64,000 nt of DNA from Aurelia coerulea (lineage: Eukaryota; Cnidaria; Scyphozoa; Semaeostomeae; Ulmaridae): positions 23,040,501-23,104,500 of the forward strand of contig CM076949.1 of the NCBI GenBank assembly GCA_039566865.1, given 5' to 3'. Positions 1 through 9,566 of the stretch are shown piece by piece; position 1 is the first letter of the stretch; every line of letters starts with the position of its first letter. The translations under genes and the position numbers were made by a program. Under the pieces are notes generated by a model that did no database searches, was not told the DNA's origin, and worked only from the letters and a program-made list of their open reading frames with translations.

Positions 1-155
1 AGCTTTGTTCATTTTAAATCATTGGTTGAGAGAATTTCCTTTGTCTGCAGTCCCTAATCGCTTTGCATTGAGGTGTTAATCAAATGCAACTGTTGCTATG
101 GTATTATAAAATCTGCCCTCATTCCTTAGCTCAGATAAGAATAACTAAGAGTTAC
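1..155 (-). other. Probable start of intron 2 of the minus-strand gene
   Basis: This lies downstream, on the minus strand, of a GT splice donor at 155-154 that follows an ACG codon. If that donor is not used, the frame runs on nine more codons to a TAA at 128-126 and this stretch would be 3' UTR. No AATAAA poly(A) signal is visible on the minus strand between the stop and the window edge, which mildly favours the intron reading. Nothing else is recognisable. Confidence 0.4.
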
Positions 156-487
156 CGTCTTTGGGATAAATTTAGTTTCATCTGCAAGCTCATCTGTTTC
201 CCCTTCAATAACAGCATCAATTCCTCCAGCATCCATAATATTACCAGCTGTTACTGCAGCATCAGCAGGATTACTAGGTTTCCTGGCTCCTTCAGTTCCA
301 TTTACATCAGGTTTTTTTGCTTCTTTGTCAGTAGGATTACTGGGTTTTCTTGTTTCTGCGTGACTTTCAATAACAGCTTGAGTCTTTGAACTTGCTTCTT
401 CGTTTGCATGGCCTTCGATAACAGAATGCGTCTTTGAGCTTGCTTCATCATCAGGCGAGGAAATGTCGTCAACTGGAATTTCAGGCT
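156..487 (-). CDS. Exon 2 of an acidic N-terminal region (partial gene, minus strand)
   Basis: A 332-nt open segment lies between an acceptor (TTTTTTATAG, AG at 489-488) and a donor (ACG then GTAACT, GT at 155-154). It starts with two bases that complete a split codon and then gives 110 codons with no stop. The product is hydrophilic and acidic. It has an internal near-repeat: EASSKTHSVIEGHAN followed by EASSKTQAVIESHAE, then two KPSNP-containing segments. It starts EPEIPVDDISSPDDE after joining to exon 1, continuing that exon's acidic run. The phase fits exon 1 exactly (one base left there, two needed here). The only + strand frame over this stretch is its antisense shadow. If the donor is wrong, it is a terminal exon ending at 126. 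I do not recognise a domain; it resembles a disordered linker. Confidence 0.55.
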
Positions 488-686
488 CTATAAAAAATTC
501 AGTGTACTATGAACATCAAACACCAAAAATCTTGGTCATTAAAATTTTCAGATCCAAAATGTTTATTGTCGGAAATTTGTCATAGTGCAAAATATCTAGT
601 GTCTGAAAACATTTGCACCATAGAAATATCACAGCAAAGCAATTCCACTGTTTGAAAATGTAATTGTTGCTCACGTAAATGTTTCC

Positions 687-708
687 AATAATAATAATAA
701 TAATAATA
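687..708. repeat. AAT microsatellite
   Basis: About seven uninterrupted copies of AAT, inside the proposed intron 1. Confidence 0.9.
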
Positions 709-1392
709 CACAAATGTTTATACAGGAATAACCTATCAGTATGACAAGCATCCTGTTATCATTAGGGTCCTGTGCGTAAGGAAATATACAAACTAAAAGG
801 ATTAAATTAAGCTAGCTAAAAATTTCATATAATTAAATAAGATCATGTACTTGTGTTCTGAATAAAACCCTAGAGTCTAATTTTCTTGCTGAAATAGGAA
901 TGTTGTTGTAAACATGCGCAGCAGTCACAGAAAAACTTTTACAACCAAATGAACAGCAATGTTACGAGAGTGCTGATAAGTGAAAAATATTATATTTTCT
1001 TGAATCATTCAAATCATAGCATTATTAAATGCTTGGATTGATCAATTTAAGAAAAACCAAACAAAATTGAGCTTGTGAGGTTTTGTACAGAGGCTGAAGG
1101 TTTATATTTTCAGTATTGCCTGAAGGAAACATTACTATATACAGTAGTTTGTTACCATATGGTCAGGGCTGGGTGCAGAGATTTTGTTTGGTAACAAAGT
1201 AAAAAGATAATTTTAAAACCAGAACGATGGTTGGCTTAGAGTGAAGCCATTGCAGACGAAGATGAAACCCACTTGCTGCTGTTCAAATTGTTCTTCAACA
1301 TGTTTAGTTTGCAGCACTAATATATGGTTCAAAGCTGAATTATGGTGCAATAACCGTACCAGGCATTGCCGTATAATAATCCCATATCATTA

Positions 1393-1756
1393 GGGGTCGT
1401 CCAAAAATCCACTTGTGATCGCTTAACGGCATTTGGCCGCTAAGGGGGGGAGGGGGTTTCATCAAAATCCGTTAAGTGATCATTGGTGGAACTTGGGAAT
1501 CCTGATCAAGAAAATGTATGTTGAGGCTTGATTTCATTCACTCTTTACAATGATTTTTACCAACTTTTGCTGGTGTTGCTTTAAATGTCCTGCACTCCAA
1601 TGCAAGGCGCGCGCGGCCAATGTAGGCCCATAACAAAGATTTGAAACTTGCATCTTGGAAAATACGTAAGTCCGCTAAGGAGGGGGGAGGGAGGGGGTTG
1701 AGAAGTTAGCGGCCAAATGCTGCTAACTGATCACAGGTGGATTTTTTGATGACCCC
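1393..1756. mobile_element. MITE, PIF/Harbinger-like, with TTA target duplication
   Basis: A 364-bp non-coding element with terminal inverted repeats of about 50 bp. The left end begins GGGGTCGTCCAAAAATCCAC. The reverse complement of the right end begins GGGGTCATCAAAAAATCCAC. Both arms continue through CATTTGGCCGCTAA with only scattered mismatches. It is flanked on both sides by TTA (1390-1392 and 1757-1759). A 3-bp TWA duplication is the hallmark of PIF/Harbinger elements, so the family assignment is reasonable, although no transposase is present. G-rich tracts (starting near 1444, and near 1679-1698) sit just inside each arm. It lies in the proposed intron 1. Confidence 0.8.
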
Positions 1757-1974
1757 TTACATCAAATTCGAAAATTTTCAGCCAACCGGATTGTATTACA
1801 GAGTTGCTGCCCTGACAATAGGATAATAAATATTAGATATATTGTTTTCAGTTGCCCAAAATTTCTATACAAACATCCAAAATTCCATCATAAAATGTTC
1901 AGAATTTTTTGTCCGATGCAATCCTTTTTAACAGCAAATATGTGGCCTACATCAACTGAAAAGTTTGTGTCCAT

Positions 1975-2140
1975 AAGCACATGGGAAGAGAAATATATAG
2001 GGGGCTGCCCGACAATAATTCCATTGTTTACCAATATCTTTTGCCCGACTGAGGGTAGATTTTTGCCTGATTGGGGCTGATTTTCGATAATTTCTCAAAA
2101 GTTGGGGGGCTGCCGCCCCCCCCCCATCTCCTACGCTTTT
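1975..2140. repeat. Probable dispersed repeat fragment with G- and C-runs
   Basis: The segment contains two GGGGGCTGCC blocks (about 2000 and 2106) and ends in a run of C and CTACGC. This local composition is unlike the AT-rich surroundings and resembles the ends of dispersed repeats. I cannot define its termini or class. Confidence 0.3.
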
Positions 2141-2540
2141 GTTTGTGCCATAGTGGTGTAATTCTCAGAACTGCAGAGCCAGAACGATCAGGTGGAGAGC
2201 CTTCAATCCAAGGTAGAGTCTTATCACTTGAGCGTCATGACAAGGGGTTGTTGTGAACTTGATTAGCACTTAGCCACAAGCTAGACATGTAATATTATTA
2301 CGAGTCCTTGTTTTCACTCCATTCCCCCACGCTACCCGGAACGAAACTTAGACTAACATCATCAATGTAGCTACCAGTTCTCTGTGATTCCACTGCTTTT
2401 AGCACCAAAAATGGCAACTTTCCTTTCACCTTCAGTTTTTTATATGCTTAAGTTATTGTGTGTAAACAGCAAACTTCCATTTCTACGTTTTCAGTTTTTG
2501 CCCCCTTTGACAAGGTTTGAAACCTTTAGCATATACCTAC

Positions 2541-2751
2541 CTATTTCAACTTCAATTTCCTCCTCCTCCTCTTTTTCTTCAGAGTAAAACATGACACCCC
2601 TTTCATCTGTTTTATTATTCAAAAAACTTTCCAATATGCTCTCATTGTTCCCATCCTCCCTTGTTATGAATTCTTCAAAAATAGCTGAGTTCTTCAGGAT
2701 GGGTAACCCTTCTTCAAGCTTTAGTTTCATCCATTCTATCCGATCATCCAT
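2541..2751 (-). CDS. Exon 1 with start codon: acidic N-terminus, possibly of an axonemal dynein heavy chain
   Basis: The start ATG at 2751-2749 has a strong context (A at -3, G at +4). Seventy codons plus one base follow, beginning MDDRIEWMKLKLEEG and containing FEEFITREDG, MFYSEEK and an acidic run EEEEEIEVEI, then a strong donor (AG before GTAGGT). The frame extends further upstream but meets a TAG at 2808-2806, so the ATG at 2751 is the natural start. Exon 2 (487-156) joins in phase as ...EIEVEI-E-PEIPVDD, for 181 residues in total. The style (DDRIEW, then a stretch of about 50 residues before an acidic segment) reminds me of the extreme N-termini of some invertebrate axonemal dynein heavy chains, possibly the DNAH10 group. 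That is an impression only and no motor domain is in the window. Confidence 0.55.
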
Positions 2752-3040
2752 TATTGCGTTTATTATAGCAGCAGGCAGGCCTTCAGCCCGCCAAAACAAG
2801 ATTGCCTAGGCCCTCACAGCTTGCAGCATTATTTTCAAGTTAGCAGGCTGAGTTTAGGTAAATTTCACATTTTCAACGCATTTCTGGTATCTGATTGTAT
2901 GCTTGCAACGGTTTATTCGATGATAACACGTTTTCCCGGACGAATTAGTCGTATAGTTGCAAATTATTCACTGTGAAGGTAAGGTCAATCAAAGTGGCTT
3001 CTTGCAGTCTTCTTGCTTGCAGTGACACAAATCCAGTTGT

Positions 3041-3054
3041 GTTGTCATGGAGAT
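3041..3054. promoter_or_regulatory. X-box-like (RFX) site, imperfect
   Basis: GTTGTCATGGAGAT resembles the RFX X-box consensus (GTHNYY AT RRNAAC). The left half-site and AT spacer fit; the right half has two mismatches. It lies about 290 bp upstream of the proposed start codon. RFX sites control ciliary genes in animals, which would suit a dynein heavy chain, but a half-site match by chance is common. Confidence 0.3.
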
Positions 3055-3073
3055 ATGATGCGAGTGAATATCA

Positions 3074-3083
3074 ACGCATGCGC
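3074..3083. promoter_or_regulatory. NRF1-like palindrome
   Basis: ACGCATGCGC contains the core GCATGCGC of the NRF1 consensus (YGCGCATGCGCR), with mismatches at the left end. It occurs in the most CpG-rich stretch of the left arm and supports a TATA-less promoter near 3040-3110. Confidence 0.3.
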
Positions 3084-3101
3084 TAAACTAAGCGTTCATT
3101 A

Positions 3102-3152
3102 ATGGCGGACCAGAAACCTGGACCTGAGAGCGAAAAGGCAAGGACTAACTAA
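3102..3152 (+). other. Possible divergent short first exon
   Basis: A 16-residue frame starting MADQKPGPESEKAR ends at a TAA. The sequence AAAAG followed by GCAAGG could be a GC-type donor, making this the first exon of a divergent plus-strand gene. The start context is weak (T at -3) and no downstream exon is visible before satellite B. Very tentative. Confidence 0.12.
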
Positions 3153-3289
3153 CCCCATACGTGCACCCATACTCACTAACCACTCCGTTCAACGACTTCA
3201 ACGGATCGGTTCAGCCCAGGGGAGAGGGAGGGGCATAAAAATTCATGGGTCCCGGTATGTGACGCCCAAATGAGTGGGATTTTGAGCCC

Positions 3290-3625
3290 AAAATTCTCGA
3301 TTTATTGACCATAAATTCTTAAGATTTCAACCATAGACCGTGTTCTGACTTCATTTTTCTGGCCCCATTTACTATGACTTAAGCATCATTAGCCTGATGA
3401 GGTTAAAATCTTTTAAGAAATATACCTCGTCTTGACTGGATTGCATCAAACCAAGTTTCATATGTGATTCATTGACAATCAATTCGTAAGATTTCAACAT
3501 TGATTGGTTCTGACATCATTTTTCTCGAAAAAGTTTACCATCACTTGAGCCTCACTGATGTGGTGTCAAATGTTTTAATAAATATACCTCGTCTTGACTG
3601 AATTGCACCAAACCAAGTTTCATAT
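3290..3625 (+). repeat. Satellite B, old diverged monomers (about two copies)
   Basis: Two units spaced 169 bp carry diverged versions of the satellite B landmarks: TAAGATTTCAAC, GACTTCATTTTTCTC, GTTTACTATGACTT, and the CAAACCAAGTTTCATAT end. They are in the same orientation as the main array at 36345-64000 but clearly more diverged. The second copy is cut at 3625 by unrelated DNA. Confidence 0.8.
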
Positions 3626-3826
3626 CCCGGGGGGGGGTACTTTACTAGGGCAGTGACGGGGGTGTGCGGAAAACCTCTCCACACCCTGCACCCAGTCGCA
3701 TAAAAAATAGGCCAAAAGTATACCCTGTCGCATAAAAATTTTGCATCTCAAATATAGTGTAGAACGCAATTTTTGCTTGTGATACCCTGTCGCATAAATT
3801 TTTTACCTATTATAATACCTTGTTTT

Positions 3827-3875
3827 CTACCGGGTGAGTCAGAAAAAAGGATCCCCGCTTGGAAGGCCACTGCTC
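3827..3875 (+). repeat. Inverted repeat, left arm (partner 4442-4490)
   Basis: This 49-bp arm matches the reverse complement of 4442-4490 at 42 of 49 positions by eye. Most differences are transitions, as expected for an aged element. It includes GAGTCAGAAAAAAGGATCCC. Confidence 0.8.
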
Positions 3876-4090
3876 CGTGAATATCAAAGCAATAATATTC
3901 AAAACAGTCTTGTTTTATTGCCAATATGTTAGGCTCAGTAATTTAACCGGCTTAATCGGCCATTCCTTCCCGTAGATATGGGTGATTTTCTGCAGAAAGC
4001 CCCCTCCAAAAGCCTGCAAAAACGAATGAAAACAATGAGCAAATTTTCCCTCCTAAAATTGATGACACTCACATAAATTCATGTATTTTG

Positions 4091-4166
4091 TCCTCTTGGG
4101 AGAATGGAATGCCCCTGAATAGGTCATCGATACCAGGGGGAGGACTTGTTCATCCTCCCAAGAGGA
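4091..4166. repeat. Small inverted repeat, 12-bp arms
   Basis: TCCTCTTGGGAG (4091-4102) is the exact reverse complement of CTCCCAAGAGGA (4155-4166). Between the arms are further partly complementary blocks around CCCCTG and CAGGGG. Confidence 0.75.
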
Positions 4167-4321
4167 TAGCACGTGCTAATGCGTACACAAGTCATTGCTG
4201 TAAGGCCATTGTAAAGCAGAAATGTTAGGGAAATTTGTTCATGATTTTGGGCACGTTTTGAAGGTTTTTTGAAAAGGCTTTCTCGAGAAAATCCCTCATA
4301 ATTTCAGAATGGAGTAGCCAA

Positions 4322-4388
4322 TTTCTGTCGGGTATATTTTATAGTAGGTTTGAAGTTCAAACCTGCTATAAAATATACCCGACAGAAA
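4322..4388. repeat. Near-perfect 33-bp palindrome (cruciform or hairpin)
   Basis: Two 33-bp arms (4322-4354 and 4356-4388) are reverse complements with one mismatch and a single-base centre. The arms start TTTCTGTCGGGTATATTTTA. It sits within the larger inverted repeat 3827-4490. Such a long, loop-free palindrome is characteristic of fold-back DNA. Confidence 0.9.
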
Positions 4389-4441
4389 CATTTCTACCAT
4401 TAAACTATATATTTGCCGACATCATTGTCTTGATATCCAGA

Positions 4442-4490
4442 GAGCCATGACCTTTCAAACGGGGATTCTTTTTTCTGACTCATCCGGTAG
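4442..4490 (-). repeat. Inverted repeat, right arm (partner 3827-3875)
   Basis: Partner of the arm at 3827-3875. Together they bracket 664 bp, which may be one fold-back element nested beside a hAT-like end at 4541-4546. Confidence 0.8.
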
Positions 4491-4560
4491 TATTTCGAAA
4501 AGCCTCATCTTGGCGGTAGTCACAATATTTCCTGGATTCGCCCCTGCATAAGGTTTAAAC

Positions 4561-6475
4561 AATATATTGGTTATGACTTCATTTTTCTCGACAAGTTTAC
4601 CTTCACTTCAGCATCATTAACCTCATGATGTTTCTAATGTTTTAAAAATTTACCTCCTTTTGAAGAATTACATCAAACAAAGTTTCATATGTAATTCATT
4701 GACCATCAATTCATAAGATTTCAGCCATAGACTGTGTTTTGACTTCATATTTTCTCGAAAGTTTACTATCATTTGAACCTCATTAACTTGGTGAGGTTTC
4801 AAATGTTTTAGAATATATACCTCAATTTGACAGAATTGCATCAAGCCACGGTTCATATTCGATTCATTGATCATCAATTCATAACATTTCAAACATAGAC
4901 TGTTTTTGACTTCATATTTTCTCGACAAGTTTACTATCATTTGAACCTCATTAACCTGACGACGTTTCAAATGTGTTCAAATATATACCTCAATTTTACA
5001 GAATTGCATCAAGCTACGGTTCATATTCGATTCATTGACCATCAATTCATAAGATTTCAACAATAGACTGTGTGTTGACTTCATATTTTCCCGAAAAGTT
5101 TACTATCATTTGAACCTCATTCACTTGATGCGGTTTCAAATGATTCAAAACATATACCTATTTTTGAAGAATTACATCAAGCCAAGTTTCATATTCGATT
5201 CATTGATCATCAATTCATAACATTTCAAACATAGACTGTTTTTGACTTCATATTTTCTCGACAAGTTTTCTATCATTTGAACCTCATTAACCTGACGACG
5301 TTTCAAATGTATTCAAATATATACCTCAATTTTACAGAATTGCATCAAGCTACGGTTCATATTCGATTCATTGACCATCAATTCATAAGATTTCAACAAT
5401 AGACTGTGTGTTGACTTCATATTTTCCCAAAAAGTTTACTATCATTTGACCCTCATTAACTTGATGAGGTTTCAAATGATTCAAAACATATACCTATTTT
5501 TGAAGAATTACATCAAGCCAAGTTTCATATTCGACTCATTGACCATCAATTCAAAAGATTTCAACCATAGACTGTGTTTTGACTTCATATTTTCTCAAAA
5601 AGTTTACTATCATTTGAACCTCATTAACCTGACGACGTTTCAAATGTGTTAAAATATATACCTCAATTTTACAGAATTGCATCAAGCTACGGTTCATATT
5701 CGATTCATTGACCATCAATTCATAAGATTTCAACAATAGACTGTGTGTTGACTTCATATTTTCCCGAAAAGTTTACTATCATTTGAACCTCATTAACTTG
5801 ATGAGGTTTCAAATGTTTTAGACTATATGCCTCATTTTGAAAAATTACATCAAGCCAAGTTTCATATTCGACTCATTGACCATCAATTCAAAAGATTTCA
5901 AACATAGACTGTGTTTTGACTTCATATTTTCTCGAAAAGTTACTATCGATTGAACCTCATTAACTTGATGAGGTTTCAAATGTTTTAGAACGTATACCTC
6001 AATTTAGCAGAATTGCATCAAGCCACGGTTCATATTCGATTCATTGACCATCAATTCATAAGATTTCAACAATAGACTGTGTGTTGACTTCATATTTTCT
6101 CGAAAAGTTTACTATCACTTGAACCTTATTAACCTGATGAGGTTTCAAATGTTTTAGACTATATGCCTCATTTTGAAGAATTGCATCAAGCCAAGTTTTC
6201 TATTCGATTCATTGACCATCAATTCAAAAGATTTCAAACACAGACTGTGTTTTAACTTCATATTTTCTCAAAAAGTTTACTATCATTTGAACCTCATTAA
6301 CCTGATGAGGTTTCAAATGTTTTAGAATGTATACCTCATTTTGAAGAATTGCATCAAGCCAAGTTTTCTATTCGATTCATTGACCATCAATTCATAATAT
6401 TTCAACAATAGACTGTGTTTTGACTTCATATTTTCTCGAAAAGTTTACTATCACTTGAACCTTATTAACCTGATG
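4561..6475 (+). repeat. Satellite B, intermediate block (about 11 monomers)
   Basis: Head-to-tail monomers of about 168 bp have recurring landmarks: GACTTCATATTTTCTCGAAA, GTTTACTATCATTTGAACC, TCATTAACTTGATGAGG, then CATCAAGCCA and ATTCGATTCATTGACCATC. Copies vary more than in the right-hand array but far less than at 3290-3625. Short minus-strand open frames here are by-products of the repeat. The block stops abruptly at a CAGGGG transposon terminus. Confidence 0.92.
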
Positions 6476-6735
6476 CAGGGGTGGCGTGGCAAAAATGAAG
6501 GGCCCTGGAAAATTCGTCGAGAAGGAGGGGCCTATGCTTTGTTTCACACCCTTTTCTGAAAATAAGATCTAGCAACTTCTGGTTCGGCAGAAACGATCAA
6601 TGCAACTAATTGCAAAAAACATGGCGAACGAACAGCAGCGGCGTGGCCAGGGTAAATTAAGTGGGTGGTACTGAAAGGTAGGGGGTCTGGGGGCCAAGCT
6701 CCCTGGAAAAGTTTTAGGGCCACGCCCTTCACTTT
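6476..6735. mobile_element. hAT-like terminus or truncated non-autonomous element
   Basis: The segment begins CAGGGGTGGCGTGGC exactly where satellite B stops, a typical hAT end. It contains an AGGGGGTCTGGGGGCC block with CTCCCTGGAAAAGTTTTAGG, a configuration familiar from hAT-like dispersed repeats of marine invertebrates. No matching inverted right terminus was found, so the element is truncated or its right boundary is wrong. Open frames on the minus strand have no transposase motif that I can see. Confidence 0.45.
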
Positions 6736-7045
6736 GGCTTAGAATGCATCTCCCAATATCATGTTTGCATTTAGCGACAAGGAATCCTTGATCTATTTGT
6801 GGCAGGGCAGTTATGCTATAAATCAGAGCACGAGAAAAAAGGTTTTCTTGGCCCAAAGATAACCTCAACCTGGTCTTGATCAGGCTCAATTTTGAGAAAT
6901 TTCTTTTCTTTAACATTCAACCTGTGTATCTACAAGCATCAGCAAAAACTGACAGTCTGTATAAAGCTTCAAGTATGTTGCACAGTTCAAATTATGCTCA
7001 TGCAGAACTTTATATGCACAAGTGAAACACGAGAGGCAGCTTTGA
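6736..7045. other. Non-repetitive spacer with no identified gene
   Basis: This lies between the hAT-like segment and the frame at 7046-7300. Short frames on both strands overlap one another and none has a convincing coding pattern. I see no RNA gene or regulatory element. Confidence 0.5.
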
Positions 7046-7300
7046 CGTTTGCTTGCAAGCGGCCTCTGCTCCATCGTCAACTTCCTCCCATCTTATGGTT
7101 TTGAATTCTTCTGGCAATAGCATAGCGAGTATCGAAAACGAATTGACAAAACTCTCAAGCTGCAACAACAAATCATTTTTGTCGACTCTATTCCAAAGGA
7201 GATCACAAATTTGGCCATTAAAGCTACTGGAATTCCTGATGCTTTGAGCTCCTTGAAGCGTTTTAGATCAAAGCAAGAGAAACCTTTGTACAGCACCTAG
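7046..7300 (+). pseudogene. Decayed coding fragment or terminal exon abutting satellite A
   Basis: An 85-codon frame follows a TGA and ends at TAG 7298-7300, with a single internal TAG at 7118-7120. The upstream part includes LPSYGFEFFWQ. The downstream part starts HSEYRKRIDKTLKLQQQ and contains VDSIPKEITNLAIKATGIPD and SSLKRFRSKQEKP. The second part has a natural protein-like composition. The internal stop sits at CTGGCAATAG, which could instead be a splice acceptor, making 7121-7300 a 59-residue terminal exon. A different frame (7092-7247) is also open over part of the stretch, so the frame choice is uncertain. Satellite A begins at the next base. I do not recognise the family. Confidence 0.3.
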
Positions 7301-8807
7301 ATTATTCTTATATTGCACTATACGATTTGCTATAACAATGTTTCCATTCAAAATTGAATGCTGATTTAAAAATCGCACTTAGATTCCTGTAAGTAGTTTA
7401 GGAGCAGGGATTTTCCACTTTTCGAAAGATCGTAATGATTCTAATGTCCCATTACAGATAGATTATTCTTATATTGCACTATATGATTTGCTATAGCAAT
7501 GTTTCGATGCAGAATTGAATGCTGATTTCAAAAATGTCAATAAGAAGTCTGTAAATATTTTAGGAGCAGAGATATTTAACTTTTCAATAGATTGTAACGA
7601 TTATAGTGTCCCAATTTAGAATTATTACTCTTATATTTAAATAAATGATTTCTATCAGCAATGTCTCGATGCAGAATTGAATGCTGAGTTCAAAAATGTC
7701 AATAAGAAGTCTGCAAGCATTTTAAGAGCAGATATATTTAACTTTTTGATAGATCGTAACGATTATAACGTCCTGTTTCATAATGATTATTCCTATATTG
7801 CAATAAAAGATTTCTTTTATCAATGTTTCGATGCAGAATTGAATGCTGAGTTCAAAAATGTCAATAAGAAGTCTGCAAGCATTTTAAGAGCAGATATATT
7901 TAACTTTTTGATAGATCGTAACGATTATAACGTCCTGTTTCATAATGATTATTCCTATATTGCAATAAAAGATTTCTTTTATCAATGTTTCGATGCAGAA
8001 TTGAATGCTGATTTCAAAAATGGCACTTAGATTTCTGTAAGTATTTTAGGAGCAGAGATATTCAACTTTTCGTAAGATTGTAATGATTCTAATCTCCCAT
8101 TTCAGATAGATTATTCTTTATTGCACTGAATGATTTACTATAGCAATGTTTCGATTCAAAATTGAATGCTGAGTTCAAAAATGTCAATACGATTTCTGTA
8201 AGTATTTTAGGAGCAGAGATATTCAACTTTTCGATAGATCGTAACGATTATAACGTCCTGTTTCATAAGATTATTCCTATATTGCAATTAAGATTTCTTT
8301 TATCAATGTTTCGATGCAGAATTGAATGCTGATTTCAAAAATGACACTTAGATTTCTGTAAATATTTTAGGAACAGAGATATTCAACTTTTCTAAAGATC
8401 GTAATGATTCTAATCTCCCATTTCAGATAGATTATTCTTATAGTGCACTGTATGATTTGCTATAGCAATGTTTCGATTCAGAATTGAATGCTGGTTTCAG
8501 AAATGTCAATTTGATTTCTGTAAGCAATTTAGGAGCAGAGATATTCAACTTTTCGAAAGATCGTAATGATTCTAATGTCCCATTTCAGATAGATTATTAT
8601 TATAGTGCACTGTATGATTTACTATAGCAATGTTTCGATTCAGAATTGAATGCTGATTTCAAAAATGTCAATAAGAAGTCTGTAAATATTTTAGGAGCAG
8701 AGATATTTAACTTTTCGATGGATTGTAATGATTATAGCGTCTTAATTCAGAAGTATTACTCTTATATTTAAATAAATGATTTCTTTCAGTAATGTGTCGA
8801 TGCAGAA

Positions 8808-9566
8808 TTGAATGCTGAGTTCACAAATGTCAATAAGAAGTCTGCAAGTATTTTAGGAGCAGATATATTTAACTTGTTGATAGATCGTAACGATTATAAC
8901 GTCCTATTTCATAATGATTATTCCTATATTGCAATAAAAGATTTCTTTTATCAATGTTTCGATGCAGAATTGAATGCTGAGTTCAAAAATGTCAATACGA
9001 AGTCTGTAAGTATTTTACGAGCAGATATATTCAACTTTTCGATAGATCGTAACGATTATAACGTCCTGTTTCATAATGATTATTCCTATATTGCAATAAA
9101 AGATTTCTTTTATCAATGCTTCGATGCAGAATTGAATGCTGAGTTCAAAAATGTCAATACGAAGTCTGTAAGTATTTTACGAGCAGATATATTCAACTTT
9201 TCGATAGATCGTAACGATTATAACGTCCTGTTTCATAATGATTATTCCTATATTGCAATAAAAGATTTCTTTTATCAATGTTTCGATGCAGAATTGAATG
9301 CTGAGTTCAAAAATGTCAATACGAAGTCTGTAAGTATTTTAGGAGCAGATATATTCAACTTTTCCATAGATCGTAACGATTATCACGTCCCGTTTCATAA
9401 TGATTATTCCTATATTGCAATAAAAGATTTCTTTTATCAATGTTTCGATGCAGAATTGAATGCTGAGTTCAAAAATGTCAATACGAAGTCTGTAAGCATT
9501 TTAGGAGCAGAGATATTCAACTTTTCAAAAGATCTTTATTATCCTTATGTTTCACTTCAGATATAA
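8808..9566 (+). other. Longest open run of satellite A (252 codons, no ATG start)
   Basis: Four complete 54-codon repeats and a partial fifth read open without a stop, up to TAA after SKDLYYPYVSLQI. Key blocks are DIFNFSIDRNDYN, FHNDYSYIAIKDFF and YQCFDAELNAEFKNVN. The frame contains no in-frame ATG (the first codon is TTG), so it cannot be an independent protein in a eukaryote. It exists because these monomers have TAT in place of the TAG found at the acceptor position of other monomers. Differences among the repeats are mostly amino-acid changing. Confidence 0.85.

Larger units (their letters stand above)
488..2540 (-). other. Intron 1 of the minus-strand gene (2.05 kb)
   Basis: This runs from a strong donor (ATAG then GTAGGTATAT, GT at 2540-2539) to an acceptor at 489-488. 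It contains an AAT microsatellite (687-708), a MITE (1393-1756) and GC-rich, repeat-like DNA near 1975-2140. The remaining stretches (709-1392, 1760-1974 and 2141-2540) hold nothing I can identify. Short open frames at 1895-2256 have no coding character. Intron assignment rests on splice-site quality and phase agreement only. Confidence 0.45.
2752..3110 (-). promoter_or_regulatory. Candidate 5' UTR and promoter of the minus-strand gene
   Basis: This region upstream of the ATG at 2751 contains an X-box-like motif (3041-3054), an NRF1-like palindrome (3074-3083), and two short minus-strand ATG frames that would be uORFs if transcribed (2806-2829, seven codons; 2989-3048, 19 codons beginning MTTQLDLCHC). 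There is no TATA box at a convincing position. The transcription start cannot be placed. Confidence 0.35.
3626..4560. mobile_element. Composite fold-back/transposon insertion in satellite B
   Basis: Non-satellite DNA splits the satellite B tract. It begins with a C/G run (CCCGGGGGGGGG), carries CCCTGTCGCATAAA-type short direct repeats (about 3684-3800), and ends near 4546 with ATTCGCCCCTG. The reverse complement of that end, CAGGGGCGAAT, is typical of hAT-family termini. Nested inverted repeats lie inside. No transposase frame is present. It may be two superimposed elements. Confidence 0.5.

Noticed and set aside
84..389. Plus-strand 101-residue frame
   Set aside because: It is antisense to the better-supported minus-strand exon 156-487 and has low-complexity, Phe/Ser/Ile-rich composition.
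1895..2256. Two plus-strand frames in the proposed intron
   Set aside because: They overlap G/C-run repeat-like DNA, have no protein-like pattern and no splice support.
6544..6916. Minus-strand frames over the hAT-like segment
   Set aside because: They cross the repeat boundary, show no transposase motif, and overlap each other in different frames.
7093..7296. Minus-strand 67-residue frame opposite the fragment at 7046-7300
   Set aside because: It begins within satellite-adjacent sequence and appears to be the antisense of the plus-strand frame; not preferred, though not excluded.
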